Source of the DNA: Chitinophagaceae bacterium | GTDB lineage: Bacteria; Bacteroidota; Bacteroidia; Chitinophagales; Chitinophagaceae | NCBI GenBank assembly: GCA_016710745.1 | Contig: JADJVB010000010.1 | Coordinates: 558,001-622,000 of the forward strand | DNA: 64,000 bases | Direction: 5' to 3' | Part shown: positions 43,221 to 51,705 of the stretch, piece after piece | How positions within the stretch are numbered: position 1 is the stretch's first letter | Layout: the number at the start of each line of letters is the position of its first letter | Notes under the pieces: generated by a model | Told to the model about the DNA's origin: nothing | The model's input: the letters and a program-made list of their open reading frames with translations, nothing else | Database searches by the model: none | Translations under genes and position numbers: made by a program

Positions 43221-43949
43221 TTAATTTGCGGGCATTTTGTCAATTTGCCTTTTTAGGGCAGCTGCCATTTTCTCATTGATCTTATTCAATGCCTCGTATT
43301 GTTCCATGGCACCTTCTTTGTTGTTTGGTTCGGTGTAGCAATACCCGGAGTACAGGTAAGCCAAATCAACAACCGAAATAGCGAGATTTTTTTTAAATTG
43401 TACGATGGCTTCAGCAAATTTTTTTGTAGAACGGAAAGCATGTGCAAGCTCCCCATAGGCCGGCTTATAATTATTATCAACATCAAGTGCTTTGACAGCA
43501 TAAAAAATGCCTTGATCAAAGTCTTTTTGGGTATTATATATCCAGGCCACTGCGGTATAAGTTTCCCTGTCGCTGCTATCTGTGTGTAAAGCCGCATGAT
43601 AATAATAAAGCGAAGAATCGAGGTTTTGCGTTACATTTTTATAAATGCTACCCAGGCTGGTCAGTGCAACCGTATAGGCCGGGTTGATCGTTAATGCTTT
43701 TTTATAATTATAGATGCCGGCGGGGGTGTTACGTGCCTGGGTGTACAAATGGCCCAGTTCAACATAGGCTGAATCGAATTTTTTGTTCAACGAAATAGCC
43801 TTATTAAAAGATGCGGCAGCATCAGCCGGATTGTTATTGTTTTTAAATTGGATGCCCTGGTGAAAGTAATAAGCGGCATTCTTTTGCTGGGCATCGGCAC
43901 CGAAAAATAATAATATGAAAACCAGAACGGGTATACATTTTTTCAACAT
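43221..43949 (-). CDS. Secreted tetratricopeptide-repeat protein
   Basis: 242 residues from the ATG at 43949, where a signal peptide begins (MLKKCIPVLVFILLFFGADAQ); the frame is open seven codons further up. At least five TPR units follow (AAYYFHQGIQFKNN, AYVELGHLYTQA, ALTSLGSIYKNV, TYTAVAWIYNTQ, AYGELAHAFRST). It is likely a periplasmic protein-interaction scaffold. TTAATTTG, one mismatch from the -7 consensus, precedes it. Confidence 0.85.
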   Translation of the reverse strand: MLKKCIPVLVFILLFFGADAQQKNAAYYFHQGIQFKNNNNPADAAASFNKAISLNKKFDSAYVELGHLYTQARNTPAGIYNYKKALTINPAYTVALTSLGSIYKNVTQNLDSSLYYYHAALHTDSSDRETYTAVAWIYNTQKDFDQGIFYAVKALDVDNNYKPAYGELAHAFRSTKKFAEAIVQFKKNLAISVVDLAYLYSGYCYTEPNNKEGAMEQYEALNKINEKMAAALKRQIDKMPAN

Positions 43950-44051
43950 GGATCGTTTTATTTCGTGCAAATTAAAAACATCTACAGGTTATACCATAAA
44001 TTAAATCGTTAATTTCTGTTAAAGGAATGTTTCTGTTAACCGTTGCTGCCT

Positions 44052-44059
44052 TAACTTTG
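44052..44059 (+). promoter_or_regulatory. -7 box TAACTTTG before a small membrane protein gene
   Basis: An exact TAnnTTTG match, nine bases before the ATG at 44069. It lies inside the longer open frame from 44027, so it supports the 44069 start. Confidence 0.5.
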
Positions 44060-44068
44060 CAGCTGCAA

Positions 44069-44308
44069 ATGAAACGAATTTTACACATATTATTTTTTCT
44101 GATCTTTATTTTGCTTTTTTCCGAAACCCTGCAGGCACAATGTGCGGTGTGTACTAAAACAGCTCTACAGCTCGGCGAAAAACCGGCACAGGGACTCAAT
44201 TCGGCCATATTGTATTTAATGGCGGCGCCTTTTGCCATTATTGGTTTTATCGGTTTCCGCTGGTGGAAAGGGAATAAGAAGCGTGAGGAGGAGGAAGTAG
44301 CTGGCTAG
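44069..44308 (+). CDS. Small membrane protein with CxxC motif
   Basis: 79 residues from the ATG at 44069. A signal peptide (MKRILHILFFLIFILLFSETLQAQ) is followed by CAVCTKTA, then a transmembrane helix (AILYLMAAPFAIIGFIGF), then a basic tail with GNKKREEEE. The CxxC pair would face the periplasm and could bind a metal or be redox-active. The same layout is, as far as I recall, conserved in Bacteroidota, but function is unknown. Confidence 0.75.
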   Translation: MKRILHILFFLIFILLFSETLQAQCAVCTKTALQLGEKPAQGLNSAILYLMAAPFAIIGFIGFRWWKGNKKREEEEVAG

Positions 44309-44384
44309 CCACCAGCCGTTAGCTTTTAGCGCCCAACAGCCGGCATCCAGCATCCAGTTTCTAATAGCTAACAGCCTGATTTAA
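44309..44384. repeat. CTAATAGCTAA-family repeat (copy 2)
   Basis: TTAGCTTTTAG lies at 44319-44329 and CTAATAGCTAACAGCC at 44361-44376, matching the typA leader element. Between them ATCCAGCATCCAG is a small direct repeat. The element fills the gap between the small membrane protein and meaB, which are convergent. Confidence 0.6.
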
Positions 44385-44392
44385 CAGATCCT

Positions 44393-45310
44393 TCAATAGT
44401 AACGCTTGATAAACGTATACAGGTTAAAATCTTTCCCTGCTTCTTCAATTTTTTGTTTCAACATTAATTTATCAACAGGCTTCATTTTCTTTTGCTGTAT
44501 CAGGTGAAAAGCTTTTTCAGCGAGCAACCAGGATTTTTTTTCGTTATCTTTTTTAAGGCTTACCTGTTCGGTGATAATTTTCAGTAATTCGGGAATACCT
44601 TCTTTTCGCGAGGCAATGGTTTTTATAACAGGTACGGGTATTGTATGATTGTGAAACGCCGGTGCCAGCATCAGTCTTAAGTTTTTTACAAAAATATTGG
44701 CATCGGGCCGGTCGGCTTTATTCACAACAAAAACATCGGCGATCTCCATCAGTCCGGCTTTCATGGTTTGTACCTCATCGCCGGCTTCGGGAACCACAAC
44801 CACAATCGTTATATCAGCCAAGCCGGCTATCTCAATTTCACTTTGTCCTACCCCCACGGTTTCCACAATTACATAATCAAAACCGGCAACTTTCATTAAA
44901 TCGCTGATCTCAATGATCTTGGGGTGTAAGCCACCCAGTGAGCCACGGGTGGCCAGCGAACGGATAAATACTTTTGGGTTGTTATACCAGTCGCTCATCC
45001 TGATCCGGTCGCCCAATAAAGCACCTAAATTAAATGGCGAGGAGGGGTCAACACAGATAATCCCAACCGATTTTCCTTCATTAACCAGCAAACCGATCAA
45101 GGCGTCAACCAGCGTGCTTTTACCGGCACCGGGCGGGCCGGTGATACCGATAACGGGTGTTAGTACAACCGGCAACTGCTCCAGCAGGTTCTCGTAACCG
45201 GCAGTTTCATTCTCTATGTAAGAAATGCAGCGGGCCAGTGTTTTGGCATTGCCCGCCTTAATTTCATTGATTTGTTGAACCCACATGGAACAAATTTCAT
45301 TTTTCTGCAT
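44393..45310 (-). CDS. meaB: Methylmalonyl-CoA mutase-associated GTPase MeaB
   Basis: 305 residues of the MeaB/ArgK G3E GTPase family. GITGPPGAGKST is the Walker A motif, DPSSPFNLGALLGDRIRM a family hallmark, ETVGVGQSE the switch region and NKADRPDA the base-specificity motif. It protects and reloads adenosylcobalamin-dependent methylmalonyl-CoA mutase. The mutase itself is not in this window. Confidence 0.95.
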   Translation of the reverse strand: MQKNEICSMWVQQINEIKAGNAKTLARCISYIENETAGYENLLEQLPVVLTPVIGITGPPGAGKSTLVDALIGLLVNEGKSVGIICVDPSSPFNLGALLGDRIRMSDWYNNPKVFIRSLATRGSLGGLHPKIIEISDLMKVAGFDYVIVETVGVGQSEIEIAGLADITIVVVVPEAGDEVQTMKAGLMEIADVFVVNKADRPDANIFVKNLRLMLAPAFHNHTIPVPVIKTIASRKEGIPELLKIITEQVSLKKDNEKKSWLLAEKAFHLIQQKKMKPVDKLMLKQKIEEAGKDFNLYTFIKRYY

Positions 45311-45404
45311 GCATTTACCAAATTAATTAACTGCCTAAAATTTGCCAAAATGCAAAACCTTGCCAAAGTTTCAAACAAGGACTATTTTATTGTTTCTTTG
45401 CAGG

Positions 45405-46154
45405 ATGAAGATCTCGGTGGTAATCATTACTAAAAATGAAGCACATATCATTGCCAATACGTTGCGAAGCGTGCAACGGGTTACTGATGATATAGTGGTA
45501 GTGGATAGCGGAAGCACCGATGAAACAGTGGACATTTGTAAAAAAATGGGAGCCAACGTTATTCAAACCGGCTGGGCTGGTTACGGTGCCAACAAAAATA
45601 GGGGTATCAAAGCGGCCAGACATAACTGGATACTGAGTCTGGATGCAGACGAAGCCATTGACCAGGCTTTAGAGCATAACCTGTTGCAGCTTAGTTTACA
45701 AAACGAAAACGAAGTATTCAGTATACGGCGAAAAAATTTCTTTTGTAATAAATGGATTCGTTTTGGCGAGTGGGCTTCCGACTGGCATGTGCGGTTGTTT
45801 AACCGCAATAAATTAAGCTGGAATAACGCAACTGTTCATGAAAACCTCGTTTTTCCGGAAGGCGTTATCACTACTAAAATAAAGGGCAGTATGCTTCATT
45901 ACACCGTTCAAAATCAACAGGACTATATCGCGAAAATGGACCGCTATGCCAGTATGAATGCGGAAAAATACAGCGCTGCCGGCAAAACCGCCGGAATTGG
46001 TAAACAGTATTTCTCGCCGGCCTTTTCTTTTTTGCAAAATTATATATTCCGATTGGGTTTTTTAGACGGTAAAGAAGGATTTATCATAGCTAAAACAACC
46101 GCCCGCTATACTTTTTTAAAATATTTTTATCTTAAAAAAATAAAAAAAACGTGA
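45405..46154 (+). CDS. Family 2 glycosyltransferase (WaaE/KdtX-like)
   Basis: 249 residues from the ATG at 45405 (MKISVVIITKNEAHIIANTLRSV); the upstream extension to 45342 has no family resemblance. VVDSGSTDETVDIC and LSLDADEAID (DXD-like) are the donor-binding motifs, and WNNATVHENLVF resembles LPS core beta-glucosyltransferases. The basic C-terminus (LKKIKKT) suggests peripheral membrane binding. It probably acts on lipopolysaccharide core. Its end overlaps the Lon-domain gene by four bases. Confidence 0.9.
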   Translation: MKISVVIITKNEAHIIANTLRSVQRVTDDIVVVDSGSTDETVDICKKMGANVIQTGWAGYGANKNRGIKAARHNWILSLDADEAIDQALEHNLLQLSLQNENEVFSIRRKNFFCNKWIRFGEWASDWHVRLFNRNKLSWNNATVHENLVFPEGVITTKIKGSMLHYTVQNQQDYIAKMDRYASMNAEKYSAAGKTAGIGKQYFSPAFSFLQNYIFRLGFLDGKEGFIIAKTTARYTFLKYFYLKKIKKT

Positions 46155-46786
46155 CCAATTTTATTCCCATATTTCCCCTTGGCATTGTTGTATACCCCAA
46201 TGAACAACTAAACCTGCACATTTTTGAACCCCGGTATAAACAATTGATACAGGAATGTTTCGAAACCCAAAAACCATTTGGCATTCCATCGGTGATTGAT
46301 GACAAAATAAAGGAGATGGGAACGCTGGTTCGGGTAAAGGAAATAAGCCAGGTTTACGAAGATGGCAAAATGGATATTAAAACGGAAGGCTTGCAGGTTT
46401 TCAGGATGTTGGAATTAATTAACGAATTGCCCGAGAAATTATACAGCGGCGCCATCGTAAATTACCCCGAGAATGAATTGACCGGAAACCGGATTGTAAT
46501 GACCGGTATCATTAAAGGGATACGGGAATTGCATCATTTGCTGACGATCGAAAAAAAATTCCCCAAACCCGATTCCGAGCTGTGGAGTTATGATGTAGCC
46601 CATCATGCGGGCATGTCGTTACCCGAAGAATATGAGTTACTCGAGCTGATGCATGAGTTGCAGCGCCAGGAATACCTTAAGCGGCACCTGACCAAAGTTA
46701 TTCCGGTAATTGCCGAAATGGACATGCTAAAGCAAAAGATTAAACTTAACGGGCATTTTAAAAATGTAAAAGGACTTGATGGGTAA
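46151..46786 (+). CDS. Stand-alone Lon N-terminal (substrate-binding) domain protein
   Basis: 211 residues from a GTG at 46151 that overlaps the upstream stop (GTGA). IPIFPLGIVVYPNEQLNLHIFEPRYKQLI is the signature of the Lon N-domain (PF02190), and no ATPase or protease domain follows. Such proteins may recognise unfolded or specific substrates. Coupling with the glycosyltransferase looks incidental. Confidence 0.9.
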   Translation: MTNFIPIFPLGIVVYPNEQLNLHIFEPRYKQLIQECFETQKPFGIPSVIDDKIKEMGTLVRVKEISQVYEDGKMDIKTEGLQVFRMLELINELPEKLYSGAIVNYPENELTGNRIVMTGIIKGIRELHHLLTIEKKFPKPDSELWSYDVAHHAGMSLPEEYELLELMHELQRQEYLKRHLTKVIPVIAEMDMLKQKIKLNGHFKNVKGLDG

Positions 46787-46791
46787 AGAAA

Positions 46792-46848
46792 GTTATTGGT
46801 CATTTGTCGAGGTTTTGTTTTGACATAGAAAGGCTAATGACCAATAAC
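46792..46848. repeat. 13-bp perfect inverted repeat between two genes
   Basis: GTTATTGGTCATT at 46792-46804 and AATGACCAATAAC at 46836-46848 form a perfect stem with a 31-base loop. The CCAATAA word repeats once more just after, and AATGAC recurs up to the coaX start. It may act as a weak terminator or be a dispersed repeat. Confidence 0.5.
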
Positions 46849-46893
46849 CAATAATAAACGATCAATGACGAAAAACGTTCTAATTATAAATCA

Positions 46894-47622
46894 ATGACAA
46901 AAACCATTTGCTTCGATTTTGGAAACACACGCAGGAAGGCGGCTATTTTTGAAAATGAATCTTTTTTAAAAGAGGTCATTTTGCTCAATGATGAATTGGA
47001 AACCATAGAACAATTACTGGCCGAATATCAGCCGCAGAAAACCATTTTGTCGTCGGTTATTGAACACAATTCTCAAATAGAAGGTTTGCTGGCCTCACAA
47101 ACAAGATTTCACAAACTTTCTCACCTTACCAAAGCCAATTTTACTACACCGGTTGGTAAACCCGAAACCATTGGTGCCGACCGTTTGGCGCTTTCTGCCG
47201 CTGCCGTTCATTTTTTTCCGGGTAAAAATAACCTGGTGGTTGGTTTGGGTACCTGTATCACCTATAACTTCATCAATCAATACCACGAATTTATTGGTGG
47301 CAGTATTTCACCGGGCATGGAAATGCGTTTTAAAGCCATGCAGGTTTTCACCGCAAAACTGCCTTTAGTAGAAAAAGAGTGGAATTTTCCACTCATTGGC
47401 TACGATACCAAAACAAATTTATTAAGTGGGGTAATTGCCGGAATTACCTATGAAATAGACGGATTTATAGCGGAATATGCCCGAAAATACGGCAACTTTA
47501 ACGTGGTTTTAACCGGGGGTGATACAAGCTATTTTGCTGGTCAACTTAAAAACAAGATATTTGCCGACTCTAATTTCTTATTTAAAGGTTTGTATGCACT
47601 CAGTGAAACTAACAATAGCTAA
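46894..47622 (+). CDS. coaX: Type III pantothenate kinase
   Basis: 242 residues of the CoaX family. DFGNTRRKAAIF is the phosphate-1 motif, GADR at 92-95 is the pantothenate-binding motif, and GLGTCITYNF and GGSISPGMEMR follow in order. It makes 4'-phosphopantothenate, the first step to CoA, and needs a monovalent cation. It overlaps the next gene by 29 bases, the usual coaX - outer-membrane protein - lptC order of this phylum. Confidence 0.95.
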   Translation: MTKTICFDFGNTRRKAAIFENESFLKEVILLNDELETIEQLLAEYQPQKTILSSVIEHNSQIEGLLASQTRFHKLSHLTKANFTTPVGKPETIGADRLALSAAAVHFFPGKNNLVVGLGTCITYNFINQYHEFIGGSISPGMEMRFKAMQVFTAKLPLVEKEWNFPLIGYDTKTNLLSGVIAGITYEIDGFIAEYARKYGNFNVVLTGGDTSYFAGQLKNKIFADSNFLFKGLYALSETNNS

Positions 47623-48943
47623 ATTTTTGATCCTGTTTTTTGTGGCTTGTAGCTTGCAAATGAGTGTATCTGCTCAGGAAAATTCTCCGTATTCCAGATA
47701 TGGGATCGGAGATTTAACGCCTAATAAAAATGTTTTGTCGAGGGGCATGGGCGGCGTTTCGGCCGCGATAGCCGACTTTAACAGCATTAATTATACAAAC
47801 CCGTCGTCTCTGACCACCATTAACAATACCATTTTTGACGTAGGTACCGAAATAGATTACCGTATTCTTAAAAGCAGTAATCCTGCTAAGAAATTTACAT
47901 CGGCAAATACGTACGTTTCTTACCTGCAGCTTGCTTTTCCATTAACAACACCAAAGATGGCTAAAAAAGATATTTTTTGGGCGATGAGTCTTGGACTAAA
48001 ACCAGTATCAAAAATAAATTACAAGATTGAAAAAACTGAACGCTTAGCCGGTATTGACAGTATAAATACATTATATGAAGGAAAAGGTGGCGTTAACCAG
48101 GTTTTTTTGGGAACAGCATTGAAATATAAAAACATAAGCTTCGGTATCAATGCCGGGTACATGTTTGGCAGTAAAGACAACAGTACCAAGGTTTCTTTTA
48201 TTGACGATACCGTATATTACCATCAATCAAACTCGGCAGATGTGACCACGTTTGGTGGTTTTTTCATTAATGGCGGATTGCAGTACGATATTACCCTGAG
48301 AAAAGATGATAAAAATAATACTGAGCAGAATTTGAGGCTGGGCGTATTTGGGAATATGAAACAGAATTTGAAAGCCAAAAATGACCTGGTGAGAGAGATT
48401 ATTATATACGATCAGTCGGGTGGCTATTATAGAGTAGACAGCGTTTACGAGGAAAAAGATGTAGCCGGTACAATTACCTATCCGGCCATGATTGGAATTG
48501 GCGGTGTGTACCAGGATGCCAACTGGATGATCGGGCTTGATTTTGAATATGGTAATTGGTCTGCTTACCGGTACTATGGCCAAACCGATCAGGTACAAAA
48601 TAACTGGACGGTAAGGCTAGGTGCGCAGTACAGCCCCTTTAAATTGGGTACCCCAACTTCTAAATATTTTAAGTATGTAAAATACCGGGCCGGTATTTAT
48701 TATGGTCCCGATTATATTAATACCAATTCAAACAGGCCCGAATATGGAGTTTCCCTTGGTGCCGGCCTGCCGCTAACTTCTTTAAAGCAACGAAATATTT
48801 ACGGCGACTATGTGGTGTTAAATACGGCGCTTGAAATTGGCAACCGGGGCAACAAGCAAACCAATCTCCGGGAAAACCTGGTTAGATTCAGCCTGGGTAT
48901 TGCCATGAACGCCCGCTGGTTCAGAAAACAGAAATACCAGTAA
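47594..48943 (+). CDS. Outer-membrane beta-barrel protein
   Basis: 449 residues from the ATG at 47594; a signal peptide ends SVSAQ. The mature start NSPYSRYGIGDLTPNKNVLSRGMGGVSAA resembles the FadL/PorV-type outer-membrane barrels of Bacteroidota. Alternating strands continue to the aromatic C-terminal end. The longer frame from 47519 is rejected because it lies inside coaX and lacks a signal. It may be a transporter or part of a secretion or envelope complex. Confidence 0.82.
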   Translation: MHSVKLTIAKFLILFFVACSLQMSVSAQENSPYSRYGIGDLTPNKNVLSRGMGGVSAAIADFNSINYTNPSSLTTINNTIFDVGTEIDYRILKSSNPAKKFTSANTYVSYLQLAFPLTTPKMAKKDIFWAMSLGLKPVSKINYKIEKTERLAGIDSINTLYEGKGGVNQVFLGTALKYKNISFGINAGYMFGSKDNSTKVSFIDDTVYYHQSNSADVTTFGGFFINGGLQYDITLRKDDKNNTEQNLRLGVFGNMKQNLKAKNDLVREIIIYDQSGGYYRVDSVYEEKDVAGTITYPAMIGIGGVYQDANWMIGLDFEYGNWSAYRYYGQTDQVQNNWTVRLGAQYSPFKLGTPTSKYFKYVKYRAGIYYGPDYINTNSNRPEYGVSLGAGLPLTSLKQRNIYGDYVVLNTALEIGNRGNKQTNLRENLVRFSLGIAMNARWFRKQKYQ

Positions 48944-49016
48944 TTAAGCTGACACATAAGTATAACCATTTATGGAAATGTTGATCAAATCATTATCCCG
49001 ATCTAAAAGGGATAAG

Positions 49017-49604
49017 ATGGGCTTGCGCATAACTTTCAATAAAATTGTTTTAACTAAAACGGTGCTATTCCTTTTTTTATGTTCAGCAGGTATCTCCTGC
49101 GGCAATACCGACAATGAGATCAGTGCGTTTAATAGTAAAAGTTTGGGTGTGGAGGAGATCATTAACGCTGATATTAACTATACCTTGGGAGGTAAAGCCA
49201 AAGCCAAACTACTATCGCCTGTAATGCTTCGGGTGCAGGAAGTAAGACCCTATGTTGAATTTCCGAAAACCCTGCATGTTGATTTTTATAATGTAAACGG
49301 CGAAGTGGAAAGCAGGCTGGATGCTTTGTACGGAAAATACTTTGAACAGGAAAGCAAAGTGTTTTTAAAGGATAGTATAAAAGTGGTGAATGTATTAGGC
49401 GATACATTGTATTGTAATGAACTATGGTGGGACAGAAACAGATTGGGCCGCGAATTCTACACCGACAAACCTGTGCGAATCCGTAAAAAATCGGGATGGA
49501 CCAATGGTACCGGCATGGAATCGGCACAGGATTTTAAGAACTGGGTCATCCTCAACCCGGTGGGTGTAATGAAAGTGCCTGGTTCGGAGTTTCCGGTAGA
49601 TTAA
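49017..49604 (+). CDS. lptC: LPS export periplasmic protein LptC
   Basis: 195 residues from the ATG at 49017 (MGLRITFNK); an earlier ATG at 48972 is possible. A hydrophobic N-terminus runs to a lipobox-like GISCGN, so it may be a lipoprotein rather than the bitopic form of E. coli. The body has the LptC/LptA-type jelly-roll pattern (RPYVEFPKTLHVDFYNVNGEVESRLDALYGKY). It would bridge the LptBFG pump and LptA. It ends the coaX block. Confidence 0.85.
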   Translation: MGLRITFNKIVLTKTVLFLFLCSAGISCGNTDNEISAFNSKSLGVEEIINADINYTLGGKAKAKLLSPVMLRVQEVRPYVEFPKTLHVDFYNVNGEVESRLDALYGKYFEQESKVFLKDSIKVVNVLGDTLYCNELWWDRNRLGREFYTDKPVRIRKKSGWTNGTGMESAQDFKNWVILNPVGVMKVPGSEFPVD

Positions 49605-49725
49605 AACAGCCAAACAATTATTCGTTTGATTTGTTAGCATAGAGGGTATTTCTTTTCAAAAATTTAAAACGGCAAAAAATAGCTGAATCTGTATCTTTAG
49701 CTACATGCTAAAATGCTGAATTATT

Positions 49726-50715
49726 ATGGAGTATCGTCGCTTGGGAAAATCCGGTTTACAATTAAGTGTGCTGTCTTTTGGCAGTTGGGTGAGTTTTAGT
49801 AAGCAAATTAATGATAAAGTGGCTGATGAATTAATGGGCATTGCTTATGATAAAGGCATCAATTTTTTCGATAACGCAGAAGTGTATGCGTTGGGCGAAA
49901 GCGAAAAAATGATGGGCCGGGTGTTGAAGAAGAAAAAATGGGACCGCAGTTCCTATACCGTTTCATCCAAAGCTTTTTGGGGATGGAGGGGAACTGCCAA
50001 TAAGCCGAACCAAACCGGCTGCAGCCGGAAACATCTATTGGAAGCCTGCGACGAAGCCTTGCAAAGATTACAGATGGATTACCTGGATCTTTATTTTTGC
50101 CACCGCCCCGATAAAAACACGCCCATCGAAGAAACGGTTTGGGCCATGAACCACCTGATACAGCAGGAAAAAATAATGTACTGGGGTACCAGCGAATGGA
50201 GTGGTGTGGAGATCATGGAAGCTCACCGTATTGCCGAAAAATTCAGGTTGATTGGTCCCACCATGGAGCAGCCGCAATACAATTTATTTGAGCGCAATAA
50301 AATTGAAAATGAATTTTTGGAAATTTATAAGAATGTTGGCCTGGGTACAACCATCTGGAGCCCGCTGGCATCGGGGCTTTTAACCGGTAAGTACAATGAT
50401 GGCGTGCCAAAGGGAAGCCGTTTTGCCCTGGAAGGATTTGACTGGCTGAAGGAAAGGTGGATCATAGATGAAAAGGTGAAGAAAGTAAAAAAGCTAACCG
50501 ACCTGGCAACAAAACTGGGCGTAAGTACAGCCTCATTAAGTATCGCCTGGTGCATTAAAAATCCAAATGTAACGACGGCTATTTTAGGAGCTACAAAAAA
50601 ATCACAATTGCTGGATAATTTGAAAGCATTGGATGTTGTTGAAAAGCTTGGCGCAGAAGTAATGGAGAAGATCGAAAGCATCATGAAAACAAAACCTACA
50701 TTACCCGACTTTTAA
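49726..50715 (+). CDS. Aldo/keto reductase (potassium-channel beta-subunit-like)
   Basis: 329 residues. The TIM-barrel AKR tetrad is present: Asp49, Tyr54, Lys82 and His126 (CHRP). The opening MEYRRLGKSGLQLSVLSFGSW and the SPLASGLLTGKY loop fit the AKR6/YghZ-like group. It reduces aldehydes with NADPH. TATCTTTA, one mismatch from the -7 box, lies about 30 bases upstream. The next gene starts two bases after its stop. Confidence 0.92.
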   Translation: MEYRRLGKSGLQLSVLSFGSWVSFSKQINDKVADELMGIAYDKGINFFDNAEVYALGESEKMMGRVLKKKKWDRSSYTVSSKAFWGWRGTANKPNQTGCSRKHLLEACDEALQRLQMDYLDLYFCHRPDKNTPIEETVWAMNHLIQQEKIMYWGTSEWSGVEIMEAHRIAEKFRLIGPTMEQPQYNLFERNKIENEFLEIYKNVGLGTTIWSPLASGLLTGKYNDGVPKGSRFALEGFDWLKERWIIDEKVKKVKKLTDLATKLGVSTASLSIAWCIKNPNVTTAILGATKKSQLLDNLKALDVVEKLGAEVMEKIESIMKTKPTLPDF

Positions 50716-50716
50716 C

Positions 50717-51070
50717 ATGGCTGAAATAAAACTGTATGGAATTCCCAATTGCGATACCACTAAAAAAGCAATGGCCTGGTTGGAAAAACATAAACTTGCT
50801 TTTTCTTTTCATGATTATAAACTGGCCGGTATCAGTGAACAAAAACTGGAAAACTGGTGTGATAAAAAAGGTTGGGAAACGGTTTTCAATAAACGAAGTA
50901 CCAGTTGGCGGCAATTAAAGGAAGCAGAACAGAAAAAAATAACCCATTCCGCGGCTGCCATAAAGCAGAGGATGCTAAATAACAGTATTATCAAAAGACC
51001 GGTTATTGAATTTGGAAGGGAATTGCTGGTTGGGTTTGATGAAGAAGAATATAAAAAGACTTTTAAATAA
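50717..51070 (+). CDS. ArsC/Spx-family (YffB-like) thioredoxin-fold protein
   Basis: 117 residues. YGIPNCDTTKKAMAWL is the YffB/ArsC-like active-site segment with a single Cys (Cys12), and the C-terminal IIKRPVIEFGRELLVGFDEEEY is typical. It probably acts in glutathione- or thiol-linked redox chemistry rather than arsenate reduction, since no ars genes are near. It starts two bases after the aldo/keto reductase stop. Confidence 0.9.
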   Translation: MAEIKLYGIPNCDTTKKAMAWLEKHKLAFSFHDYKLAGISEQKLENWCDKKGWETVFNKRSTSWRQLKEAEQKKITHSAAAIKQRMLNNSIIKRPVIEFGRELLVGFDEEEYKKTFK

Positions 51071-51154
51071 ATATATCTTAACAATTCAAAAAAAGACCCC
51101 GGACAAATAGCGTATAAAGCTCCGCCAGGCGGCGGATTTGGGGCAACAAAAATT

Positions 51155-51565
51155 ATGAAACGTAACGCAACCGCCGTTTGGAACGGCACTGGTAAAGAAG
51201 GTAATGGACACCTGACAACACAAAGTACCACATTGAACAAAACACAGTACAATTTCAGTTCGCGTTTTGAAGAAGGCGTAGGTACCAATCCTGAAGAACT
51301 GGTAGCTGCAGCCCTGTCGGGATGTTTTGCAATGAAATTAAGTTTTGTATTAAATGGGGCCGGATTTACGGCCGATACCATCGACGTAAACAGCACCATC
51401 ACTTTAGAAGGAGGTGCTATTACCAATGCACACCTGGTAGTTAAGGCAACGGTGCCCGGTATTGACCAGGAGAAATTTGATACCTGCATGGACGATGTGA
51501 AAGCCAACTGCCTGATCTCTAAACTGCTGAATGTTGATAAAACCTATGAGGTTAGTCTGAATTGA
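51155..51565 (+). CDS. OsmC-family peroxiredoxin
   Basis: 136 residues with the two conserved redox cysteines: Cys57 in LSGCFAMKLS and Cys119 in KANCLISKLL; Arg37 and Glu47 also fit the family. It reduces organic hydroperoxides using thiols. A GC-rich hairpin (TCCGCC / GGCGGA) lies in its leader about 25 bases before the start. A good terminator follows. Confidence 0.92.
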   Translation: MKRNATAVWNGTGKEGNGHLTTQSTTLNKTQYNFSSRFEEGVGTNPEELVAAALSGCFAMKLSFVLNGAGFTADTIDVNSTITLEGGAITNAHLVVKATVPGIDQEKFDTCMDDVKANCLISKLLNVDKTYEVSLN

Positions 51566-51585
51566 TCAGGATCTGATTTTTTATT

Positions 51586-51627
51586 ATTCCCCTGTGATAC
51601 GCTGTGATCGCAGGGGAATCTGTTTTT
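51586..51627 (+). terminator. Intrinsic terminator after the OsmC gene
   Basis: ATTCCCCTG...CAGGGGAAT, a 9-bp stem with a 16-base loop, is followed by TCTGTTTTT. Confidence 0.75.
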
Positions 51628-51676
51628 ACAGGCATCAATACGCTTATAAAATCAATTTTATAAACCTTAAATTGGT

Positions 51677-51684
51677 TATTTTTG
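51677..51684 (+). promoter_or_regulatory. -7 box TATTTTTG before the SDR gene
   Basis: An exact TAnnTTTG match, 21 bases before the ATG at 51706. It overlaps an alternative in-frame start at 51682, which is therefore unlikely. Confidence 0.5.
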
Positions 51685-51705
51685 ACCGAAATAAAAAACC
51701 AGCAC

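Noticed and set aside
47519..47593. Upstream start of the beta-barrel protein gene
   Set aside because: Lies inside coaX and lacks a signal peptide; the ATG at 47594 begins a good signal peptide.
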